Source: Flavobacteriales bacterium (lineage in GTDB: Bacteria; Bacteroidota; Bacteroidia; Flavobacteriales_F; PHOS-HE28). Taken from it: a stretch of DNA of 64,000 nt. Position 1 is the first letter of the stretch. The number at the start of each line of letters is the position of its first letter. The translations under genes were made by a program, and so were the position numbers. Below are positions 25,683-34,379 of the stretch, one piece after another. A model generated the notes under the pieces. The model ran no database searches. It was not told where the DNA came from and was given only the letters and a program-made list of their open reading frames with translations. The stretch spans positions 248,001 to 312,000 of the forward strand of contig JADJVC010000014.1 of the NCBI GenBank assembly GCA_016710685.1. The letters are read 5' to 3'.

Positions 25683-27178
25683 ATGACCATCAAACAAAAA
25701 ACACTCGCCGAACTCCAGAAAAGCGGCTGGCAAAGCCGCTCCGTGAAAGCGGAACTGCGCGCCAACCTCATCGCCCGCATCCGCGCTAAGCAGCCGCTTT
25801 TTGAAGGCATCCACGGCTACGAAGACACTGTTGTGCCCGCTCTCGAGCGCGCCATCCTTGCTGGCCACATCATCAACTTGCTCGGTCTGCGTGGCCAAGC
25901 AAAAACGCGCATGGCGCGTTCGCTCGTGCAATTGCTGGATGAATGGATGCCCATCGTGGCCGGAAGCGAGCTGAACGATGACCCCTTTGCTCCCGTGTCC
26001 CGCTTCGCGAAGGACCTTGTGGCCGCCAAGGGCGATGACACACCGATCGCCTGGGTACACCGCAACGACCGCTACACCGAAAAGCTCGCCACGCCGGATG
26101 TCACCGTGGCGGACCTTATCGGCGATAGCGACCCCATCAAGGCCGCCAACCTCAAGCTGGATTACAGCGACGAGCGTGTGATCCACTTCGGTCTGGTGCC
26201 CCGCAGCAACCGTGGTATTTTCGTGATCAACGAACTGCCCGACCTGCAGCCGCGCATCCAAGTGGCGCTGTTCAACATCCTGCAAGAAGGCGATGTGCAA
26301 GTACGCGGTTTCAAAATGAGGCTGCCGCTGGACATCCAGTTCATTTTCACCGCCAACCCGGAAGACTACACCAATCGTGGCGCCATCATCACCCCACTGA
26401 AGGACCGCATCCAGAGCCAGATCCTTACGCACTACCCGGAGCGCCTCGAGCTGGGCATGGCCATCACCGCGCAGGAAGCCCGCACCACGCCTGAACAACG
26501 CGCCACCGTTCGCGTGCCAAAACTGCTGCACGAACTGGTGGAAAGCATCGCCATGGAAGCCCGAGAAAGCGAATTCGTGGACCGCAAAAGCGGCGTAAGC
26601 GCACGTTTGGCCATCGGTGCGCTGGAAAGTGTGACCGGTACAGCCGAGCGCCGCGCGCTCTACGCCAACGAAAAGCAGACCACCGCCCGCATTGCCGACC
26701 TCTTTGCCGTTACACCCGCCATCACCGGTAAGATCGAATTGGTGTACGAAGGCGAACAGGAAGGCCCGGAGAAAGTCGCTGAGCACCTCATCGGTCTCGC
26801 CGTTCGGAACACCTTCCTGCGGCACTTTCCCAATCCTTCACCCAAACGCCGCGGCACTGCGCCGGATCCTATGCGGACGTGGTGGCCTGGTTCAACGAGC
26901 ACCAGATCGAGCTGCGCTCCGACAGCCCCAATTCGGAATACGCCAATGCCCTGGCGAAGGTCACCGGATTGTTTGGTCTGCTGAAGTTGAACGATGATCC
27001 CGTTTCTGCGGAAGACCGCGATACATGGGCGGAATTCATTCTGCACGGGCTTGCTGAGCACAGTCGCATCGGTCGCTCCGGACCTGGCGGCAATGTGCGT
27101 TTTGGCGATATGTTGAGCGATCTTTTGCCGGATGGGGATGACGTGGATGAGGAAGGGGAGGACCGGGGGCCGTTCTGA
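25683..27178 (+). CDS. MoxR-type AAA+ ATPase (Mg-chelatase-like), frameshifted near the C-terminus
   Basis: Restored length about 498 residues. Recognisable elements are the degenerate Walker A LGLRGQAKTRMARSL, the sensor region IFVINELPDLQPRIQVALFN and IQFIFTANPEDYTNRG. MoxR-family ATPases pair with vWA proteins in chaperone-like or metal-insertion roles, and a vWA gene lies just upstream. The reading frame changes between about 26820 and 26870: frame one ends in nonconserved sequence after NTFLRHFPNPSPK, whereas the conserved tail (YADVVAWFNEHQIELR onward, with HGLAEHSRI) is in another frame to 27178. Adding one base makes the span a multiple of three. Sequencing error is likely. Confidence 0.78.
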
Positions 27179-27247
27179 AGAGATCGGCCACTTGACACCC
27201 CTGTTCAAAACCCGCAGCCCAACTCTTCCTCCATCCCCCGCAAATGC

Positions 27248-27255
27248 TACCTTAG
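27248..27255 (+). promoter_or_regulatory. -7-like element before the Fur-family gene
   Basis: TACCTTAG, seven bases upstream of the ATG at 27263. Near-leaderless start of the Fur-STAS-purA unit. Confidence 0.45.
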
Positions 27256-27262
27256 CACCGCC

Positions 27263-27727
27263 ATGGCGGCCGCAGACATCCAACAGAACGTGCAGCATAT
27301 TTTCCAGGATTACCTGGAAACGCAGGGGCACCGCAAAACGCCGGAGCGCTTCGCCATCCTCAACGAGATCTACGCGCAGGACGGCCACTTCGACATTGAG
27401 CGGCTCTACCTGCGCATGAAGCGCAAGAAGTATCGCGTAAGCCGTGCAACGCTGTACAACACCATGGACCTGCTGCTGGATTGCAAGTTGGTGCGCAAGC
27501 ACCGCTTCGGTAGTGCGCAGGCCCAGTTCGAGCGCGCCCATAGCTTCCGCCAGCACGACCATGTGATCTGCACCGCATGCGGAAAAGTGATGGAATTCTG
27601 CGACCCCCGCATCCAACATGTCCGCGCCACGGTGGCGGAGGTGATGGGCTTTCAAGTGAGCCACCACGCGTTGCACATCTACGGCCTCTGTCCCGACTGC
27701 ATACCCAAAGAAAGTAAAACCACATGA
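27263..27727 (+). CDS. Fur family transcriptional regulator
   Basis: A 154-residue metalloregulator. The winged-helix DNA-binding half (about 10-90) contains the recognition helix around YRVSRATLYNTMDLLL. The C-terminal half has the structural zinc site Cys103-x-x-Cys106 (CTAC) and Cys143-x-x-Cys146 (CPDC), plus His residues in SFRQHDHV and VSHHALHIYGL. Which metal or stress it senses (Fe, Zn or peroxide as in PerR) cannot be decided. It overlaps the STAS gene by four bases, and purA follows; Fur genes next to purA are seen in Bacteroidota, but a regulatory link is inference. Confidence 0.92.
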   Translation: MAAADIQQNVQHIFQDYLETQGHRKTPERFAILNEIYAQDGHFDIERLYLRMKRKKYRVSRATLYNTMDLLLDCKLVRKHRFGSAQAQFERAHSFRQHDHVICTACGKVMEFCDPRIQHVRATVAEVMGFQVSHHALHIYGLCPDCIPKESKTT

Positions 27728-28095
27728 CCACCGCTACCGACAAGTCCCCGTTCGACCTCTCCGTTTCCGATGAAAAGGGCGCCAAGGTGTTCCACCTTCA
27801 TGGCCGATTGATGGACCAGCAACAGGCCGACCACCTGATGAAAGTGCTGGACGAAAACCTCAACGGAAAAGAAGGCATGAACGTGGTGCTGGACATGGAA
27901 AAGCTGCTGTACATGAACAGCACCGGACTGAACATCATGATCAGCGTGCTTACGCGCACCAAGAAAACCGGTGGACAAGTGGTGCTTGCAGCAGTTTCGC
28001 ACGGTGTTCGCCAATTGTTCGTCGTCACCAAGTTGGATACGGTATTCCCCATTTTGGACACGGTGGAACTGGCTTTGGCCAAGCTGAACGCGTAG
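27724..28095 (+). CDS. STAS domain protein (anti-anti-sigma factor-like)
   Basis: A 123-residue single STAS domain. The phosphorylatable serine is Ser66 in YMNSTGLNIMIS, the usual SpoIIAA/RsbV position. The protein starts four bases before the end of the Fur gene (ATGA overlap), and purA follows after 2 bases. RsbW-type kinases and PP2C phosphatases that would act on such a protein are not encoded in this window. It may act in a partner-switching signalling cascade; placement inside a nucleotide-synthesis operon is unusual. Confidence 0.88.
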   Translation: MTTATDKSPFDLSVSDEKGAKVFHLHGRLMDQQQADHLMKVLDENLNGKEGMNVVLDMEKLLYMNSTGLNIMISVLTRTKKTGGQVVLAAVSHGVRQLFVVTKLDTVFPILDTVELALAKLNA

Positions 28096-28097
28096 AT

Positions 28098-29375
28098 ATG
28101 GCCGGTAAAGTGGACGTGCTGCTCGGTGCCCAGTGGGGCGATGAGGGCAAGGGAAAAGTAGTGGACGTAATCGCGCCGGAATACCAAGCCATCGCCCGGT
28201 TCCAGGGCGGGCCGAATGCCGGGCATACGCTCATTTTCGATGGCAAGAAACACGTGCTGCACACCATCCCCAGCGGGGTGTTCCGCAAAGATGTGTGGAA
28301 CCTTGTAGGCAACGGCGTTGTTATCGACCCGGTGATTTTTCTTAAGGAGATCCACGGCTTGGACGCAGCTGGTGTCGACGCTCGGCCAAGGCTGCTCATC
28401 AGCCGACGCGCACATTTGATCTTGCCCACGCACCGCGCTTTGGACCAAGCCAGCGAAGCCGATAAAGGCCAAGGTAAGATCGGTAGCACCTTGAAGGGTA
28501 TCGGCCCTACTTACATGGATAAGACTGGCCGCAACGGCCTCCGTGTAGGCGATATTGAGCGACCGGATTTTATGGAACGCTATGCGACATTGGTGGCAAA
28601 ACACGAACGGCTGTTGGGCATCTACGACCACAAGGTGGATTGGAAGCCCATGGAAGCCGAATGGTTGAACGCCATTGAGGAGCTGCGAAAATTCACGCTT
28701 GTGGACAGCGAATATTCGATGGACCAACAACTGCGTGCAGGCAAGAATTTTCTTGCGGAAGGCGCGCAGGGAACATTGCTGGACATCGAGTTCGGTACCT
28801 ATCCATTTGTTACTTCCAGCAACACCATTACCGCTGGTGCTTGCATTGGCTTGGGTGTGGGCCCTGGACGCATCGGCAAGTCCATCGGCATCTTCAAAGC
28901 ATATAGCACACGGGTAGGCAGCGGGCCGTTTCCTACGGAATTACATGATGCCGACGGCGAGTACATCCGCAAAGCGGGTAACGAATTCGGAAGCACTACC
29001 GGAAGGCCCCGCCGTTGCGGTTGGCTCGATCTGCCAGCACTGCGCTACGCCGTAATGGTGAACGGCCTCACCGAACTCGCCATGATGAAAGCCGACGTCC
29101 TCAGCGGCATGCCCATCGTGCGCGTCTGCACCAGCTACCGCATCAACGGAAAGGAAACGGACCGTTTGCCGTTCGATATCACCACCGGCGTTGAGCCGAT
29201 CTACACGGACATGCCCGGTTGGGGCGATCTGGATCCCAAAGTCGCATTGCCCAAGGCGATCGAGGAATACATCCGCTTCATTGAAGAAGCCGTGGAAGTG
29301 CCCATACGCTTGGTATCCACCGGCCCGGACCGCACCGCCACGTTGCTGCGCGAAGCCCCCGCCATGGCGCGCTGA
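28098..29375 (+). CDS. purA: adenylosuccinate synthase
   Basis: A 425-residue cytoplasmic enzyme that joins aspartate to IMP with GTP hydrolysis, the first committed step from IMP to AMP. The P-loop-like GAQWGDEGKGK (residues 10-20) includes the catalytic Asp. The GPNAGHT motif supplies the IMP-activating histidine. Later family motifs STLKGIGPTYMDKTGRNGLR and EFGSTTGRPRRCGWLDL are intact. Full length for the family. It starts 2 bases after the STAS gene; the RNA methyltransferase gene follows after 8 bases. Confidence 0.97.
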   Translation: MAGKVDVLLGAQWGDEGKGKVVDVIAPEYQAIARFQGGPNAGHTLIFDGKKHVLHTIPSGVFRKDVWNLVGNGVVIDPVIFLKEIHGLDAAGVDARPRLLISRRAHLILPTHRALDQASEADKGQGKIGSTLKGIGPTYMDKTGRNGLRVGDIERPDFMERYATLVAKHERLLGIYDHKVDWKPMEAEWLNAIEELRKFTLVDSEYSMDQQLRAGKNFLAEGAQGTLLDIEFGTYPFVTSSNTITAGACIGLGVGPGRIGKSIGIFKAYSTRVGSGPFPTELHDADGEYIRKAGNEFGSTTGRPRRCGWLDLPALRYAVMVNGLTELAMMKADVLSGMPIVRVCTSYRINGKETDRLPFDITTGVEPIYTDMPGWGDLDPKVALPKAIEEYIRFIEEAVEVPIRLVSTGPDRTATLLREAPAMAR

Positions 29376-29383
29376 TCCACCGC

Positions 29384-30727
29384 ATGGCCAAAGCCCGTGC
29401 GCGCAAAACACAGGTGCCTGCCACGCCATTGGCTTTGCCGCCAGTCGTGCTGCAATTGCTGGGCGATGAAGCTCCGGTGTTGTTAAGCGCATTGCGTGAA
29501 CCACCGCCGGTGAGCATCCGTCAAAACCAGCTGAAACCCGCGCCGGAACAAGGCACACCAGTTCCGTGGTGCGCGCATGGACGGTACTTGGAAGAGCGGC
29601 CCGTTTTTACACTCGACCCGTATTTCCACGCCGGATGCTATTACGTGCAAGAAGCCGCGAGCATGTTGCTGGAGCAGGCTTTCCGTGCCTGCGGCCCATT
29701 ACCGGAGCGCGCAGTTGCTTTGGATCTTTGCGCTGCGCCGGGCGGAAAAACCACGCACCTCGCTGCTTTGCTTCCGCCGGATGCGCTGCTGATAGCGAAC
29801 GAGCCGGTGCGCGCAAGGCAAGCCGCGTTGCAGGAAAACCTGTGGAAATGGGGGAGGCCCGATGTGGTGGTGACGGGCAGTTTGCCGGAAGCCTTCGCGC
29901 CCATGGGCGAATGGTGCGACCTGATCCTGGTGGACGCGCCTTGTTCCGGCGAAGGAATGTTCCGCAAGGACCCGTTCGCCAGAGCCCAATGGAACGAAGA
30001 ACTTGTTGAAAGCTGTGCGCTGCGCCAGATCGGAATTTTGGATGACGCATGGGCCGCATTAAAACCCGGTGGGCATCTGATCTACAGCACCTGCACGTGG
30101 GAAGAAAAAGAGAACGAAGCACACGTGCAACGTTTGATCGATCAAGGGGCGACCTACATACCCATTGCGGTGGATGAAAGCTGGGGCGTGGCCATTGGAG
30201 ATCGGGGCCTGCGCTGCTACCCGCACCGGTTGCGGGGTGAAGGGTTTTTCATTGCCGTACTGCGCAAGCCAGGTGAGGTGGATACGCGGTATTTTGGAGC
30301 TGGGGAAGTACGACCGTTGGATGGAGAAATTGCAGGCTGGCTGAGGGATCCAGAAGGGCAATGCGTCATTCAGCAGGATGGCATTGGCCATTTGATCGCA
30401 AGCCATTGGACGGATCTTGTGGATGAGCTGATGCGGTCGGTGCGCGTGCTTTCACCGGGCATTCCCGCAGTGCAACCCAAGGGCGAAGGTGTTGTGCCGC
30501 ATGCCGCGCTGGCGCTTTGCACGGCGTTGAAGGTGGAAGCCTTTCACAGGTTGGAACTGGATCATGTTGCCGCTTTGGCCTACCTGCGTGGGGAAGCGCC
30601 CAGTGCGCAGCGTGCCGCAGGGCTTGCCTTGGTGCAGTTTGACGGCTTGCACTTGGGTTGGGCGCACGGAGCCGGTAACCGCTGGAATAACGCGTGGCCC
30701 GCACCGTGGCGGATCCGGATGCGGTAG
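29384..30727 (+). CDS. RsmF/NOL1-type rRNA m5C methyltransferase
   Basis: A 447-residue RNA cytosine-C5 methyltransferase of the NOL1/NOP2/Sun family. The AdoMet motif LDLCAAPGGKTTHLAALL (about residues 112-129) is followed by DLILVDAPCSGEGMFRKD with the first catalytic cysteine, then GGHLIYSTCTWEEKENE with the second. The C-terminal part resembles the RsmF PUA-like domain. It probably modifies 16S rRNA C1407 or a neighbouring site. The N-terminus MAKARARKTQ is basic. The downstream TonB-like gene lies 75-81 bases away. Confidence 0.9.
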   Translation: MAKARARKTQVPATPLALPPVVLQLLGDEAPVLLSALREPPPVSIRQNQLKPAPEQGTPVPWCAHGRYLEERPVFTLDPYFHAGCYYVQEAASMLLEQAFRACGPLPERAVALDLCAAPGGKTTHLAALLPPDALLIANEPVRARQAALQENLWKWGRPDVVVTGSLPEAFAPMGEWCDLILVDAPCSGEGMFRKDPFARAQWNEELVESCALRQIGILDDAWAALKPGGHLIYSTCTWEEKENEAHVQRLIDQGATYIPIAVDESWGVAIGDRGLRCYPHRLRGEGFFIAVLRKPGEVDTRYFGAGEVRPLDGEIAGWLRDPEGQCVIQQDGIGHLIASHWTDLVDELMRSVRVLSPGIPAVQPKGEGVVPHAALALCTALKVEAFHRLELDHVAALAYLRGEAPSAQRAAGLALVQFDGLHLGWAHGAGNRWNNAWPAPWRIRMR

Positions 30728-30792
30728 GCAACCCAAGCCCCACAACCCAACAACTTTGTAAAATGGACCTGTGGCCCGCAGCTTGTACGCGG

Positions 30793-30800
30793 TTACTTTG
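30793..30800 (+). promoter_or_regulatory. -7-like element before the TonB-like gene
   Basis: TTACTTTG ends two bases before the ATG at 30803 and eight before the in-frame ATG at 30809. With a TSS a few bases after the element, the 30809 start would be leaderless. Confidence 0.4.
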
Positions 30801-30802
30801 CA

Positions 30803-31555
30803 ATGCTGATGCTCGACCGCACCCTGGATCTTTTTGAACGCCATAAGTATGGCGTGATCGGCACGCTCATGCTCCACACCTTCCTGCTTTTCGCATTGAA
30901 CATGAGCCAGGTGGACGGTGATGTTCCGCCAGCGCCGAAGGATGAAGTGCAGGTTTTGATGGATTTCACCCCGCCGCCGGAAACCCAGGAGCAGCAGGAA
31001 AATGAGACCCAGGCCGGCATGCAACCGGTGACCAACCGCGCAAGCAATTCCACGGCAGACCTTTCCAACGCACCGCCCATGAGCCGTGCAGCGCAGGAAC
31101 GTATGGGCAAGAACGTGGAAGACGATCTACACGCCATGGAGAAAGAGGAATTCGACAAGCTGGCACAAGAGCGCAAGGAGCAAGGCAAGGAGATCACCGT
31201 GCCGCAGCTGGACCCCAGCAAGTTCGACAAGAGCAACTACATGGACAAAACGCCCAAGCCGGTGAAGGTGGAGGGCTTGACCACCGTTTCCTACGACCTC
31301 AAAGGGCGAACGGACATCATTCTGGATGTGCCGGCCTATTTGTGCAAAGGCAGTGGGAAAGTCACGGTGCGCGTGGCCGTGGATGCTTCCGGAAGGGTAA
31401 CAAAAGCCGAGTTGGACGCGTCCCGGACCACTACCCAGGATGCTTGCATGGTGGACAATGCGCTGAGTTCCGCAGGTGGAGCGCGTTTCTCCAGATCGTC
31501 TACAGCGCCGGACCCGCAGCGGGGAACGATCACCTACGTTTTTCTTTCGCAGTGA
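30803..31555 (+). CDS. TonB-like energy transducer family protein
   Basis: A 250-residue protein with one N-terminal transmembrane helix (about residues 17-34). A Pro/Gln/Glu-rich periplasmic spacer follows (VDGDVPPAPKDEVQVLMDFTPPPE...). The C-terminal globular domain resembles TonB: CKGSGKVTVRVAVDASGRV, then a terminal beta-strand FSRSSTAPDPQRGTITYVFL. Residues 110-160 are charged and helical. The canonical YPxxA motif of TonB is not seen, so it may be a TonB-like protein with a non-TonB role. The next in-frame ATG (30809) is the likelier start. Confidence 0.75.
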   Translation: MLMLDRTLDLFERHKYGVIGTLMLHTFLLFALNMSQVDGDVPPAPKDEVQVLMDFTPPPETQEQQENETQAGMQPVTNRASNSTADLSNAPPMSRAAQERMGKNVEDDLHAMEKEEFDKLAQERKEQGKEITVPQLDPSKFDKSNYMDKTPKPVKVEGLTTVSYDLKGRTDIILDVPAYLCKGSGKVTVRVAVDASGRVTKAELDASRTTTQDACMVDNALSSAGGARFSRSSTAPDPQRGTITYVFLSQ

Positions 31556-31643
31556 AAGCGACGCTGACTGCCGGGGGGCAACGGTATATTTTGTAACTTC
31601 ATCCCCGCCAATACGTTCCAACCCTTTAATCTTCTTGAATACA

Positions 31644-31865
31644 ATGGGGTCGACTTTGCTGGACTATCACAAGCAGATATTGGAGAAAATCAGTTTTGCG
31701 GACCGCGTAGTATTCCGAAAGGAATTGCGCAAAGCCTTTAAACGGCTGCTGCCGGCGGAACGGGATGAACTGAAACGCTGGTTTCGAGAGACGTGCGTTT
31801 GCCGCACCGAGGAAGCGAACGAGGCCCTTCAAATGCAGCCGCAGCCAGTGCGCCGGATCAATTGA
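31644..31865 (+). CDS. small conserved hypothetical protein
   Basis: A 73-residue basic helical protein: MGSTLLDYHKQILEKISF, then a charged helix FRKELRKAFKRLLPAERDEL, and a tail with CVC. No domain is recognised, but the codon use and composition look genuine, unlike the upstream part of the open frame (31476-31643), which reads the end of the TonB-like gene in another frame. It overlaps by eight bases, at its 3' end, the convergent membrane-protein gene. Confidence 0.6.
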   Translation: MGSTLLDYHKQILEKISFADRVVFRKELRKAFKRLLPAERDELKRWFRETCVCRTEEANEALQMQPQPVRRIN

Positions 31866-32565
31866 AGTGCTTGCTGTCCCAAGCTTCTGCGCTGAACTGG
31901 CCAAAGAACGCCAACCAGCCGAAGGCCGTGGCCGCACTGGCCGTCATAATGGCCCAGAAGAACACAAACATCCTGTGGGGACCCCACCAACCCATTGCGG
32001 GGTCCAGCGCGATCAACGAAGTTGGGACCAGTGCCGCAACCGTGCCCGCAAGCAGCAGCACGGTAGCCAGCATGTGCCATGGGCCGCGCACAGGCCACGT
32101 GATCGCAGCCCGCACGGGGCCGATCTCGTGGCCCCACTGGTGTACCAAATAATAGCGGCCACCGCCTACAGGAACAAAAAGGATCGGGTCTGCTTCGCAA
32201 TCTTCCAATTTGAACAGGCGAGAGGGTGCCATGATCTTGAAGCCGCCCAAGGGCGCGGCGGCCATGGCCTCCGTGTGGCGCAGCGCCAATAATGCCTGAG
32301 GTGGGATCGCTGCCTTGAACTTACCGCTGGGCAGGAACCGGAGCCGGTACCGGATACAGGTACGGCGGATGTCTTCCACGTCGAAGATGCGTGCGGGGTC
32401 CATTCCGGTGAGGTGGTTTTCGCGGTGCGTCTGTGATGTGCGCACCACCGCCAGCAGGATGTCGTCCTTTTTCTGCTCCTCTTCCAAGATGGAATGTACC
32501 TCCTGCAAAAGCGACTCTTGGCCGCGTAGCAGCCGTGCCAGTCGTTCTTCGTTCGGATATATCAT
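31858..32565 (-). CDS. membrane protein of unknown function
   Basis: A 235-residue protein. The N-terminal cytoplasmic part (1-160) carries a coiled segment (RGQESLLQEVHSILEEEQKK) and charged loops. Two C-terminal hydrophobic segments follow (MLATVLLLAGTVAALVPTSL and MFVFFWAIMTASAATAFGW). No family was recognised. It lies 22 bases downstream of the DUF1883 gene on the same strand. The start at 32565 (MIYPNEERL) was chosen over a longer frame. Confidence 0.65.
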   Translation of the reverse strand: MIYPNEERLARLLRGQESLLQEVHSILEEEQKKDDILLAVVRTSQTHRENHLTGMDPARIFDVEDIRRTCIRYRLRFLPSGKFKAAIPPQALLALRHTEAMAAAPLGGFKIMAPSRLFKLEDCEADPILFVPVGGGRYYLVHQWGHEIGPVRAAITWPVRGPWHMLATVLLLAGTVAALVPTSLIALDPAMGWWGPHRMFVFFWAIMTASAATAFGWLAFFGQFSAEAWDSKHFN

Positions 32566-32587
32566 CACCGTTGGAAATACAGGTGGA

Positions 32588-32971
32588 TCACCCCTCACTG
32601 CGGCCACCCAAGCTTACCGCCTTCAATTCATTTTCCAAGTCTGCCTGCTTGCCTTTTTTCTTCTTCTTGCCTTCACTTCCACCACCCCCGATAAGCGGTG
32701 CTTGGGGAGCAGCGTTGCGCAGCCGACAGTTGGCCTGTAATGCGGCTTCCCCTGCGGGCTGTTCCACAACAGCGTGCCAGATGGAATCGAAAGGCAGGGT
32801 GAAGCGCAACAAATTTTCGTCGCCTTGCCCACGGAAGTACGTGTGCGTGCGGCCACCGGCGTACTTCTTGAATTCCCCGGCGGTCATGAACTTCACGTTC
32901 GCCGGGCTGTTCATTTCAACCTCGATGGTCTCGTGTCGTTTGGCGGGATATTTCCGGTAGAGGAATCGCAT
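32588..32971 (-). CDS. DUF1883 domain-containing protein
   Basis: A 127-residue protein. The DUF1883 region is MRFLYRKYPAKRHETIEVE followed by NVKFMTAGEFKKYAGGRTHTYF. In some bacteria DUF1883 is the N-terminal partner of TIR or other effector domains; here it is followed by a Ser/Lys-rich tail (GGGGSEGKKKKKGKQADLE) with no effector domain. The start at 32971 matches the family's MRFL N-terminus. It is followed by a membrane-protein gene. An upstream universal-stress-protein gene lies 59 bases away. Confidence 0.75.
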   Translation of the reverse strand: MRFLYRKYPAKRHETIEVEMNSPANVKFMTAGEFKKYAGGRTHTYFRGQGDENLLRFTLPFDSIWHAVVEQPAGEAALQANCRLRNAAPQAPLIGGGGSEGKKKKKGKQADLENELKAVSLGGRSEG

Positions 32972-33030
32972 GGGTGGTTCTGGTTTGGCAAGCGCTAAGT
33001 TATGCAATGGCGGTGCTGAACGCGCAAGGG

Positions 33031-33831
33031 TCAAAGTTTTACGCTCAGCACAGGGAAGGTGGTGTGGTTAACGATGTCCTCCGTCAGGCTGCCGTTCACC
33101 ACATGGAAGAAGCCTTTTCGCCCGTGTGTGGCCATGGCGATCATATCCGCGTCAATGCCCCTGGAAAAGTCCAAAATGCCCTCTTCCACGCTCAGGTCGT
33201 TATAGATGGTGGTGGTGTATTTTTTCAGCTCGTGGCGCTGCAAAAAGGCGTCAATGGCCTTGTAGCTGTCCGCGCTGCGCTGGAAGCTGCCCGGCGTGTT
33301 CACCTTCAACAAATGGATCTTGGGGTCGAACAATCTCACGATGGGCATGAAGATGTCAAACTTCACAATGTCCTCCGGGGTGAAGTTGGAGGCGTACACC
33401 AGATCGTTCACTTCAAAATCCTCCACTTTGTGTTTGATCACCAGTACCGGCATGGGTGCTATGCGCACCACCCGCTGCGTGTTGGAGCCGACGACGCCCC
33501 GGATGCCCCGTGCGCCGTTGCTGCCCATCACCACCAAGTCCATGCCCCGCAACTGATCGTTCTTGAAGATCTCCGTGATGCCGAACTGCCGTAGCATGAA
33601 CCGCTTCATCGGGATGCCTTCCAGGAATGGCAGCTCCGGTACCTTGTCCAACCGCAACTCAATGTCATCGCGCACTTTTTGGTTGCTGGCATGGAAGTCG
33701 CCCATGTCTTCGTAAACATGTACCAAGTGCAGCATGGCCCCGGAGAGCTTTGCCAGTTTGGCCGCTACCCGTAGGGCATCGGTGGCGCATTCGGAAAAAT
33801 CGTAGGGAACGAGGATATGCTTCAATTCCAT
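33031..33831 (-). CDS. universal stress protein with two Usp domains
   Basis: A 266-residue tandem UspA protein: the first Usp domain covers about residues 1-140 (ILVPYDFSECATDALRVA) with the nucleotide-binding-type GSNGARGIRGVVGSNTQRVV, and the second about 150-266 (YASNFTPEDIVKF ... ATHGRKGFFHVVNGS). Usp proteins accumulate under starvation or stress and many bind ATP. No enzymatic domain is fused. A TAACTTTC element lies 25 bases upstream. It is divergent from the SiaC-like gene. Confidence 0.9.
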   Translation of the reverse strand: MELKHILVPYDFSECATDALRVAAKLAKLSGAMLHLVHVYEDMGDFHASNQKVRDDIELRLDKVPELPFLEGIPMKRFMLRQFGITEIFKNDQLRGMDLVVMGSNGARGIRGVVGSNTQRVVRIAPMPVLVIKHKVEDFEVNDLVYASNFTPEDIVKFDIFMPIVRLFDPKIHLLKVNTPGSFQRSADSYKAIDAFLQRHELKKYTTTIYNDLSVEEGILDFSRGIDADMIAMATHGRKGFFHVVNGSLTEDIVNHTTFPVLSVKL

Positions 33832-33950
33832 GGGTGCCTTGTTTGGTGGATCGCCTGAAAGTTACGCAGGCTTTGGATCCCTGCAAATGGCGATGCCGAA
33901 CGTGCAGGGCTTTGTGTAGGTCCTATCCGCGGCCATAGGGCTTGCCGATC

Positions 33951-33958
33951 TACCTTCG
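33951..33958 (+). promoter_or_regulatory. -7-like element before the SiaC-like gene
   Basis: TACCTTCG ends six bases before the ATG at 33965. One mismatch to TAnnTTTG; predicts a leaderless mRNA. Confidence 0.5.
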
Positions 33959-33964
33959 CAGCGC

Positions 33965-34348
33965 ATGTCAGTCACAGAGATCCCTGGTACCGAGAAAACG
34001 CCTGCCGTGCGGTTTCACCCCGAAGAAGGCCTTTTTGAACTCTCGGGCAGCTCCATCCACGAGAACGCCCATGCCTTCTACAAGCCGCTGCTGCAGGGCA
34101 TGGCAGAGTATGCGAAAACGCCTCGGCCCTCCACCAATGTCCGGATTTCCCTTCATTATTTCAATTCCAGTAGTGCCAAATACATCCTGGACCTGCTGAA
34201 AATGCTCGATGAAGCCCATGCATCCGGCACTAGCGCCGTAAAACTCTATTGGCTCCACGATGTGGACGACCTGGACATGGAGGAAGCAGGTCGCGACTAC
34301 CAAGAACAGCTGGACATGGACGTGGAAGTGCTGGCAAACCCGGCATAG
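33965..34348 (+). CDS. SiaC family regulatory phosphoprotein (DUF1987)
   Basis: A 127-residue protein matching DUF1987/SiaC: a partially STAS-like fold with VRISLHYFNSSSAKYILDLL and a following EAGRDYQEQLDMDVE helix. In Pseudomonas, SiaC is phosphorylated by SiaB and dephosphorylated by SiaA and then activates the diguanylate cyclase SiaD. None of SiaA, SiaB or SiaD is encoded here, so the local partner is unknown. The serine/threonine-rich SSSA segment is the likely phosphosite. Confidence 0.85.
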   Translation: MSVTEIPGTEKTPAVRFHPEEGLFELSGSSIHENAHAFYKPLLQGMAEYAKTPRPSTNVRISLHYFNSSSAKYILDLLKMLDEAHASGTSAVKLYWLHDVDDLDMEEAGRDYQEQLDMDVEVLANPA

Positions 34349-34379
34349 CGCCCCAGAGCACCTCAACTAAGGAAGCGAC

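Noticed and set aside
25449..26825. 458-residue minus-strand open frame
   Set aside because: Antisense of the MoxR-type ATPase; the conserved motifs are on the plus strand.
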